Shown: positions 6,244-11,081 of the stretch, in pieces
Numbering within the stretch: position 1 is the first letter of the stretch
How the letters are laid out: each line of letters opens with the position of its first letter
Assembly (NCBI GenBank): GCA_041580235.1
Contig: JBFGEG010000109.1
Location: forward strand, 1 to 11,081
Origin: JADFOJ01 sp041580235
GTDB taxonomy: Bacteria > Planctomycetota > Phycisphaerae > Phycisphaerales > SM1A02
Length of the DNA stretch: 11,081 nt
Reading direction: 5' to 3'
Notes under the pieces: model-generated
The model's input: the letters and a program-made list of their open reading frames with translations, nothing else
What the model was told of the DNA's origin: nothing
The model's database searches: none
Translations under genes and position numbers: made by a program

Positions 6244-7830
6244 ATGACCGCTCGCCGGTACATCACCACGCCGATCTACTACGTCAACGACCGGCCGCAC
6301 ATCGGACACGCCTACACCACCACCCTGTGCGACGTGTATGCACGGTTCATGCGGTTCGCAGGACGAGACGTCTTTTTTCTCACGGGCACGGACGAGCACG
6401 GGATCAAGGTCGAGAAGTCGGCCGAAGCCCGCGGCATCTCCCCGCAGGCGCTGGCCGACGAGAACGCGGCGGAGTTCAAGCGGGTCATGTCGATGCTCGA
6501 GCTGGAGTACGACCACTTCATCCGGACGACGGATCCGGACCACGTCCGGCAGGCCCGGCACTTCGTGAGCCGGCTGCAGAAGGCCGACGCGGTCTACCTG
6601 GGCGAGTTCGAGGGCTGGTACGACGAGGGCCAGGAGGAGTATCACCCCGAGACCAGGGCTCGGGAGCTCGACTACAGGAGCCCCGTCAGCGGCAAGCCGC
6701 TGGTCCGGGCCAAGGAGAAGAACTACTTCTTCCGTCTCAGCGCCTTCCAGGATCGCCTGCAGAAGCTCTACGAGCAGCAGCCCGATTTCGTGCGCCCGCC
6801 CGCGCGACGCAACGAGATGCTCGGCCGGCTGCGTGAGGGGCTCACCGACGTCCCCATGAGCCGAACGAACTTCACGTGGGGCGTGTCGATGCCCGACGAT
6901 CCGGAGCACGTCGTCTACGTCTGGATCGAAGCGCTGATGAACTACATCACGGGGCTGGGTCTCGGCGACCCCGACGGCGAGACGTACGCCGGTCGCGCGG
7001 CGTACTGGCCGCCGGACTTTCACGTCATGGGCAAGGAGATCCTGTGGTTCCACGCGATCGTCTGGCCCGCCATGCTGATGGCCCTGGAGCTTCCGCTGCC
7101 CCGGTGCATCTACGCTCACAGCTTCTGGATTCGCGAGGGCCAGAAGATGAGCAAGAGCCTCGGCAACTTCATCGATCTGGAGACGATCCAGGTCTACCTG
7201 GACCGCTACGGCCTGGACGCGTGGCGGTACTACATGACCACCCAGGGACCGCTCGGCGCGACCGACGCCGACTTCGCCGACGCCCACTTCCGCGAGGTCT
7301 ATCACACCGACCTCGTCAACACGGTCGGCAACTGCTCCAGCCGCGTGACGGCCATGATCGGCAAGTACTTCGACGGGGCCGTGCCGGACGAGGCGCCCGG
7401 CGGGCAGCGTCTCGTGATCGCCGACCACGACTGGCCGTCGATCAGCGGGCAGGCGGCGGCGGATGCCCAGGCGGCCATGGAGCGTCTCGACCTGCCCGCA
7501 TCGATCGGCGCGGCCATGGGCCTGATCCGCAAGGTCGATTCGTTCATCAACCGCACCGAGCCGTACAGGCTCGCCAAGGACGACTCGAAGCGCGACGAGC
7601 TGGGGGCGATCCTCTACCAGTGCCTGGAGGCGGTGCGGATTGCATCGCTGCTGCTGTGGCCGGTGATGCCGGGCAAGACCGCCGGACTGTGGCGCGCGTT
7701 GGGGCTCGACTACGATCCGCGCGGGGGCGGGCTTCACGACCTGGCGACCTGGGGCGGCCTGAAGCCGGGAGCACGAGTCGAGAAGACGGCCCTGTTCCCG
7801 AGGATTGGGGAAGAAGCCGTGAGCCACTAG
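6244..7830 (+). CDS. metG: Methionyl-tRNA synthetase
   Basis: Cytoplasmic class I enzyme that charges tRNA-Met with methionine using ATP. It has 528 residues from the ATG at 6244. The Rossmann catalytic domain begins TTPIYYVNDRPHIGHAYTTT, with the HIGH motif at residues 19-22. GTDEHG and the connective-peptide region follow at about 120-160. KMSKS is at 301-305 within GQKMSKSLGNFIDLET, and then comes the helical anticodon-binding domain (FINRTEPYRLAKDD). The connective-peptide knuckle reads WYDEGQEEYHPE and SPVSGKPL with no Cys, so it should not bind zinc there. The C-terminal EMAP-like tRNA-binding extension found in longer MetG proteins is absent. The last codons (GTG AGC CAC TAG) merge into a heptamer repeat. 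Divergent from the sigma factor and followed by pepC after 85 bases. Confidence 0.96.
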   Translation: MTARRYITTPIYYVNDRPHIGHAYTTTLCDVYARFMRFAGRDVFFLTGTDEHGIKVEKSAEARGISPQALADENAAEFKRVMSMLELEYDHFIRTTDPDHVRQARHFVSRLQKADAVYLGEFEGWYDEGQEEYHPETRARELDYRSPVSGKPLVRAKEKNYFFRLSAFQDRLQKLYEQQPDFVRPPARRNEMLGRLREGLTDVPMSRTNFTWGVSMPDDPEHVVYVWIEALMNYITGLGLGDPDGETYAGRAAYWPPDFHVMGKEILWFHAIVWPAMLMALELPLPRCIYAHSFWIREGQKMSKSLGNFIDLETIQVYLDRYGLDAWRYYMTTQGPLGATDADFADAHFREVYHTDLVNTVGNCSSRVTAMIGKYFDGAVPDEAPGGQRLVIADHDWPSISGQAAADAQAAMERLDLPASIGAAMGLIRKVDSFINRTEPYRLAKDDSKRDELGAILYQCLEAVRIASLLLWPVMPGKTAGLWRALGLDYDPRGGGLHDLATWGGLKPGARVEKTALFPRIGEEAVSH

Positions 7831-7839
7831 CCGTTCGTC

Positions 7840-7867
7840 GTGAGCCGTGAGCCATGAGCCATGAGCC
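7840..7867 (+). repeat. Tandem heptamer repeat RTGAGCC x4
   Basis: Four contiguous 7-base units, GTGAGCC, GTGAGCC, ATGAGCC, ATGAGCC, are followed by AT. A fifth isolated copy (GTGAGCC, 7819-7825) overlaps the last codons of metG, and another GTGAGC lies at 7885-7890. The array sits in the metG-pepC gap and looks like a short tandemly repeated repetitive element. No transposase or clear inverted-repeat boundary is present. Confidence 0.75.
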
Positions 7868-7875
7868 ATACCGGC

Positions 7876-7906
7876 TATGATTCGGTGAGCAACCGTCAGA
7901 CAAGGA
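7876..7906 (+). promoter_or_regulatory. Candidate -10 (TATGAT) and Shine-Dalgarno (AAGGA) for pepC
   Basis: TATGAT at 7876-7881 matches the -10 consensus at five of six bases, but no good -35 is seen 16-18 bases upstream, where the heptamer repeats lie. AAGGA at 7902-7906 is 9 bases before the pepC ATG and supports that start. The promoter part is weak, so co-transcription with metG is also possible. Confidence 0.35.
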
Positions 7907-7915
7907 ACGACGACC

Positions 7916-9304
7916 ATGACCACGACACCTGCCGTGACCGAAGCGAGGACGCTGAGCGCGTCGCCCGTGCCCCCGGAGGGATCGCTGTCGCCGGAGAAGC
8001 TCCGCAAGCTGGCGGCGGCCTTTGACGGCACGCCGGCCTACCGGCTCGCCCAGAACGCGGTCACCCAGACGACGGTGGAGGACGTGGCCCTGAACCGGTC
8101 CGTGATCACCGGCACCGACCACACCTTCTCGCACCTGCTCGACGACTGGACCGTCACCAACCAGAAGAAGTCGGGCCGGTGCTGGATGTTCGCCGGGCTG
8201 AACCTGCTCCGCGCGGGCATGATGAACAAGATGAACCTCAAGGAGTTCGAGCTGAGCCAGAACTACACGCTGTTCTGGGACAAGTTCGAGAAGTCCAACT
8301 ACTTCCTGGAGGCGATCATCGAGACGGCGGACCGCCCCGTGGACGACCGGACCGTGGCGTGGCTGCTCGACCATCCCCTGGAGGACGGCGGGCAGTGGAA
8401 CATGTTTGTCAACATCGTCAGGAAGCACGGGCTGGTGCCCAAGGCGTGCATGCCGGAGACCGAGAGCTCCTCCAACACGCGGCAGATGAACGCGATCGTG
8501 CTGGCCAAGCTGCGCGAGGGCGCTCGCACACTGCGAGACCTGCGTGCGGGCGGGGCGCCCATGGAGGCCGCTCGCGCCGCCAAGGACGGGATCCTCGAGA
8601 CGATTCACCGGATCCTCTGCATTCACCTGGGCACCCCGCCGCACGACTTCGACTGGCAGTGGAACGACAAGGATCGGGCATTCCACCGCGACGGTGAGAT
8701 GACGCCGCAGTCCTTCGCCGGGAAGTACGTGGAGCTTCCCCTTGACGAGTACGTCTGCCTCGTGCACGACCCCCGCGAGTCCAGCCCCTACGGGCGGACC
8801 TTCACCGTGGAGTATCTCGGCAACGTCGTCGGCGGCGAGATCGTGAAGTACCTCAACGTCGAGGTCGGTCTCATGAAGGAGATCGCGATGAAGACCCTCG
8901 TGAAGGGCGAGCCCGTGTGGTTCGGCTGCGACGTGGGCAAGATGATGCGCCGCGACCTCGGCGTCTGGGACGCCGGGCTCTTCGATTACGAGACGCTCTA
9001 CGACACGACCTTCGAGCTCGACAAGGCCCGGCGTCTGCAGTACCACCAGACGCTCATGACCCACGCCATGCTCTTCACCGGTGTCGATGTCGTCGACGGC
9101 ACGCCGCGCCGCTGGCGGGTCGAGAACAGCTGGGGTGAGGACAACGGCCGCAAAGGCTTCTATGTCATGAACGACTCGTGGTTCGACGAGCACATGTTCG
9201 AGATCGCCGCTCGCCGCACCGCGTTGTCGGACGAGCTGCAGGCGGCCGTCGATCTCGAGCCGATCGTCCTGCCTGCGTGGGATCCGATGGGGTCGCTGGC
9301 TTGA
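7916..9304 (+). CDS. pepC: Aminopeptidase C / bleomycin hydrolase (peptidase family C1B)
   Basis: Cytoplasmic papain-like cysteine aminopeptidase that removes N-terminal residues from peptides; relatives form hexameric barrels with the active sites inside. It has 462 residues, usual for the family. The oxyanion Gln and catalytic Cys are in TNQKKSGRCWMFAGLN (Q83, C89), the catalytic His is in THAMLFTGV (H383), and the catalytic Asn is in RVENSWGEDNG (N404). The ASD-like family marks SQNYTLFWDKFEKSNYFLE and DGGQWNMF are also present. The C-terminus reads LPAWDPMGSLA, very close to the C-terminal arm that enters the active site in eukaryotic bleomycin hydrolases. No signal peptide is present. 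It follows metG in the same direction and converges with the AsmA-like gene, leaving 22 bases between the stops. The gene symbol follows bacterial usage; blmH would also fit. Confidence 0.95.
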   Translation: MTTTPAVTEARTLSASPVPPEGSLSPEKLRKLAAAFDGTPAYRLAQNAVTQTTVEDVALNRSVITGTDHTFSHLLDDWTVTNQKKSGRCWMFAGLNLLRAGMMNKMNLKEFELSQNYTLFWDKFEKSNYFLEAIIETADRPVDDRTVAWLLDHPLEDGGQWNMFVNIVRKHGLVPKACMPETESSSNTRQMNAIVLAKLREGARTLRDLRAGGAPMEAARAAKDGILETIHRILCIHLGTPPHDFDWQWNDKDRAFHRDGEMTPQSFAGKYVELPLDEYVCLVHDPRESSPYGRTFTVEYLGNVVGGEIVKYLNVEVGLMKEIAMKTLVKGEPVWFGCDVGKMMRRDLGVWDAGLFDYETLYDTTFELDKARRLQYHQTLMTHAMLFTGVDVVDGTPRRWRVENSWGEDNGRKGFYVMNDSWFDEHMFEIAARRTALSDELQAAVDLEPIVLPAWDPMGSLA

Positions 9305-9326
9305 GAAGGGCGCGGGGTTCGGGGGG

Positions 9327-10220
9327 TCAGGGGTCCTTCTTCTTCTTGCCGAAGAGGTCGCCGAGCTCCTTGGCGGCGTCCTCGACGCTCTTGCCCACGT
9401 CCTCGATTCCCTTGGTGACCTCCTCGGCGGATTCGGCCGCGCCGAGGCCCTGCAGCGACTCCACCACCGACCCGGCCGCGCCAAGGGTCTCGGTGATGCC
9501 CATCTCGCCGAGGCCGGCGAGGCCTTCCAGCGTCGGACCCAGGTCGCTGATCAGGTCGGCGGGAAAGTCGGCGGCGTTGGCCACCACCGCGGCCAGGATG
9601 GCCTTGATGATGATGTCCGACAGCTGGCCCAGCCCCACCCCCTGGCCGGCGCCGGTGCCGACGTTCTCCAGCCTGATCAACTTGATCGGCACCCGCACCC
9701 TGTTGAGCTGCCCGCCGATCCCCACCACGTCCGCTTCGACGTTGACGTCGGTGATGACGATCTCGCGGATCACGAACTCCTTGCCGCCTTCCTGATCGGC
9801 CGGCCCGCCTCCGTCACCGCCGGACTCGAACTTCTTGAGGTTCTCGGCGATCACCTTGTAGTTGGAGCGGCCCTCTTTCTTCTCCAGCACCAGGTTGATG
9901 TCGGCCAGGGTCAGGGTGGGCAGCTCCACCATGTCCTTGCGCAGACTCCCCAGTGAGACCGACACGAGACCCTCGCCGACCCGCAGGAAGTGATCCCGGT
10001 CAAAGCCCTCGGCGTTGGCCACCTCCAGACCGTTCATCGAGAACTCACCGCTGAGAACCCCCACGTCGGCGTCTCTCAACGTCGTCTCGACGCCGAGCGC
10101 GTAGGTCGCGCCGCGCTCGATCGCGGTCCTGGCGATGCGGTCGATCGCCAGGAAAATGGCCACGGTCGCCAAAACCACCAGCACGACGACCCCGGCCACC
10201 CCTCTCAGCATCCACTTCAC
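9327..10220 (-). CDS. Small AsmA-like protein, membrane-anchored
   Basis: This 297-residue protein has one N-terminal membrane helix (about 5-26, GVAGVVVLVVLATVAIFLAI). It then resembles the start of AsmA-like proteins: an amphipathic helix RIARTAIERGATYALGVETT, followed by strands LRDADVGVLSGEFSMNGLEV, ANAEGFDRDHFLRVGE and a VELPTLTLADINLVLEKKEG strand. A Gly/Asp linker lies at 133-146. Residues 148-195 are more beta strands (EFVIREIVITDVNVEAD, VRVPIKLIRLENVG). A long helical tail rich in Gly, Ala and Leu follows and ends GKKKKDP. Most of it should lie in the periplasm. The GTG start at 10220 overlaps the upstream stop as GTGA and has GGGAGC 6 bases before it; ATG at 10211 is the alternative. 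AsmA-like proteins are linked to outer-membrane lipid handling, but this one is far too short to bridge the periplasm. Its function is unknown. Confidence 0.72.
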   Translation of the reverse strand: MKWMLRGVAGVVVLVVLATVAIFLAIDRIARTAIERGATYALGVETTLRDADVGVLSGEFSMNGLEVANAEGFDRDHFLRVGEGLVSVSLGSLRKDMVELPTLTLADINLVLEKKEGRSNYKVIAENLKKFESGGDGGGPADQEGGKEFVIREIVITDVNVEADVVGIGGQLNRVRVPIKLIRLENVGTGAGQGVGLGQLSDIIIKAILAAVVANAADFPADLISDLGPTLEGLAGLGEMGITETLGAAGSVVESLQGLGAAESAEEVTKGIEDVGKSVEDAAKELGDLFGKKKKDP

Positions 10221-10232
10221 GGGCCTGCTCCC
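10217..10232 (-). promoter_or_regulatory. GTGA stop/start overlap and ribosome site (lipoprotein to AsmA-like)
   Basis: The lipoprotein TGA (10217-10219) overlaps the GTG start (10218-10220). GGGAGC (10227-10232) lies 6 bases upstream of the GTG. This is the classic layout for translational coupling and decides the GTG start. Confidence 0.6.
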
Positions 10233-10462
10233 GGGTCGCCGTCGTCGGACTCCTGCTCGATCTCGCGGCTGAGCTCGTCGAAGACCTCGTCGGCGTTCTC
10301 CTCGGTGATGGACTGCTCGGCCGCCGCGTCCGCCTGCTCCTGAGTGGGAACCTCGAGGCCCGACAGGGCTGCCTCGGTCTCGTCCCCGCCGCCGCCACAG
10401 CCGGCCAGCAGCAGCCCGCCGGCGACCACGGCGGTCAGCCAGCTCCGTTGAGCCGTCTTCAT
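10217..10462 (-). CDS. Small acidic lipoprotein
   Basis: This is an 81-residue precursor. It has a positively charged start (MKTAQR), a hydrophobic core (WLTAVVAGGLLLAG) and a lipobox LAGC with Cys at 22, then GGGG. That is a textbook lipoprotein signal, so the mature protein should be about 60 residues attached to a membrane by lipid. The mature part is strongly acidic (about twenty Asp/Glu, one Arg) and probably helical or disordered, with segments such as QEQADAAAEQSITEENADEV and ELSREIEQESDDGD. No domain is recognised. Its ATG overlaps the upstream stop as ATGA and is preceded by AAGGGAG, and its own stop overlaps the next start as GTGA. It is therefore the middle gene of a coupled trio. 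Its role is unknown; charge suggests pairing with the basic neighbour product, which is inference only. Confidence 0.78.
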   Translation of the reverse strand: MKTAQRSWLTAVVAGGLLLAGCGGGGDETEAALSGLEVPTQEQADAAAEQSITEENADEVFDELSREIEQESDDGDPGAGP

Positions 10463-10476
10463 GAGTCGTCTCCCTT
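10459..10476 (-). promoter_or_regulatory. ATGA stop/start overlap and ribosome site (Lys-rich protein to lipoprotein)
   Basis: The TGA of the Lys-rich gene (10459-10461) overlaps the lipoprotein ATG (10460-10462). AAGGGAG (10470-10476) lies 7 bases upstream of the ATG, inside the end of the upstream gene. This supports translational coupling. Confidence 0.6.
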
Positions 10477-11081
10477 GGGCTTGCTGCCCTTGTCCTTGCC
10501 TCGGCCCTTGCCCTGGTCGTTGCCCTCGGGCTTCTCGCCGCCGCCGCGGGGCTCACCCTTGCGTTTCGCTCTCTGAAGCGGACCGTCCACGCCGCGGGCT
10601 GCGGGCTCGCGCGGCTTGCCGTCAGAGCCGGCGTCGCGGGGTTGGCCGGTGCGCTTGATCCTCTCCAGGGGCCCTTCCACGCCGCGCCCCGCCGGCTGCT
10701 TGGGGTCAACCTCGCCCGCGTCGTCGGTCGCGTCGGCCTTGCCCTTGACCTTGTCCTTGCCCTTGCCTTTGGCCTTGCCCTTCTTGCTGTCACGTTCGAT
10801 CTGCCGGTTGACCCGGTCGAACTTCTCTTTGCCCAGCCGCTGCCGCCACCGGTCCAGCTTCTGCTCATGGAGGCGGTTGATCCTGGCCTCGAGCTCATCC
10901 AGCTTGGCCAGACGCTGCTCGTTGCCGTCGGCTTTCGCGAGCTCGCGCAGCCGCTTGATCTGTCCCTTACGCTTGCGGTACTTGCTCTGCTCGAGAGCGA
11001 TCTTCCGCATCACCTGGGCGTCGGCATCGGACGGCTTGACGCCCTGCTTCTCAAGCGTCTCGGTCGCCTCGCGGCCGGGCC
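10459..11081 (-). CDS. Lysine-rich coiled-coil protein with C-terminal repeats (partial, open at right edge)
   Basis: Not a family I recognise. Possible starts are GTG at 11013 or ATG at 11010, but the frame stays open to the right edge and the extra residues (ATETLEKQGVKPSDADAQ) look like real protein, so the true start is probably outside the window. Counting from 11013, residues 3-75 are a highly charged helix or coiled coil (YRKRKGQIKRLRELAKADGN, LDELEARINRLHEQKLDRW). Residues 76-95 are a Lys/Gly run (KKGKAKGKGKDKVKGK). Residues 108-126 and 138-156 are two copies of a repeat, AGRGVEGPLERIKRTGQPR and AARGVDGPLQRAKRKGEPR. The tail is Gly/Lys-rich and disordered. It is very basic except for a DDAGEVD patch. 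Location in the cell cannot be judged without the N-terminus. It is the first visible gene of the coupled trio. Confidence 0.65.
   Translation of the reverse strand, partial: PGREATETLEKQGVKPSDADAQVMRKIALEQSKYRKRKGQIKRLRELAKADGNEQRLAKLDELEARINRLHEQKLDRWRQRLGKEKFDRVNRQIERDSKKGKAKGKGKDKVKGKADATDDAGEVDPKQPAGRGVEGPLERIKRTGQPRDAGSDGKPREPAARGVDGPLQRAKRKGEPRGGGEKPEGNDQGKGRGKDKGSKPKGDDS
10546..10692 (-). repeat. Two direct repeats with a 90-base period inside the Lys-rich gene
   Basis: Bases 10636-10692 and 10546-10602 encode 19-residue copies with the shared pattern A-x-R-G-V-[ED]-G-P-L-x-R-x-K-R-x-G-x-P-R. The copies start exactly 30 codons apart. At the DNA level, stretches such as CCACGCCGCG are shared. 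It looks like an internal duplication kept at protein level, perhaps as a short binding motif. Confidence 0.65.

Noticed and set aside
5749..8031. 760-residue open frame on the minus strand over metG
   Set aside because: It lies antisense to a certain gene and has the Val/His/Arg/Leu-heavy look of antisense frames in GC-rich DNA. It has no recognisable domain and also overlaps the sigma gene in another frame.
9305..9326. Terminator between the convergent pepC and AsmA-like genes
   Set aside because: The gap is G-rich but shows no stem-loop with a T run on either strand. The same holds for the 7-base gap at 3000-3006.
7547..9484. 645-residue open frame on the minus strand over pepC
   Set aside because: Antisense to a certain gene with complete catalytic residues. 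The composition is typical of a shadow frame, with no start signal.
10221..10898. Upstream extension of the AsmA-like frame to 10898
   Set aside because: The extension is Arg/Thr/Ala-rich noise that overlaps the lipoprotein and Lys-rich genes. The membrane helix, ribosome site and GTGA overlap all support the start at 10220.

Overview
The window is very GC-rich, gene-dense bacterial DNA with almost no intergenic space. The best guess for the source is a planctomycete, possibly of the Phycisphaerae. This is inferred from recall of family resemblance: a cysteine-free methionyl-tRNA synthetase of the kind I associate with planctomycetes, an ECF sigma / anti-sigma / secreted TPR cassette, and a small AsmA-like protein. 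No RNA gene, CRISPR array, insertion sequence or prophage gene is visible, and no stretch of more than about 115 bases lacks a gene.

Layout. (1) Bases 3-2999, plus strand: a very large polytopic DUF2339-type membrane protein. It is open at the left edge and cut in two by a single in-frame TGA at 1392-1394. (2) Bases 3007-6178, minus strand, read from right to left: an ECF sigma factor, a membrane-anchored anti-sigma factor with a cysteine-rich outer domain, and a secreted protein with C-terminal TPR repeats. This looks like one cell-envelope signalling operon. (3) Bases 6244-9304, plus strand: metG (methionyl-tRNA synthetase), then a bleomycin-hydrolase-type aminopeptidase C. A short heptamer tandem repeat lies between them. 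(4) Bases 9327-11081, minus strand, read from right to left: a lysine-rich coiled-coil protein that runs off the right edge, a tiny acidic lipoprotein, and a small AsmA-like membrane-anchored protein. The three are joined by ATGA and GTGA stop/start overlaps, so they form a tightly coupled operon of unknown function.

How the parts work together. The sigma/anti-sigma pair probably senses an extracytoplasmic signal, and the secreted TPR protein is a likely partner or output. metG and pepC are housekeeping genes for translation and peptide turnover. The three-gene right-hand operon is the best candidate for an undescribed envelope system: a basic coiled-coil protein, an acidic lipoprotein and an AsmA-like protein made in a coupled way. 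The main sequence-level oddities are the in-frame stop in the DUF2339 gene, its internal repeats, the CX3CH motif in the anti-sigma factor, and a possible leaderless metG message.
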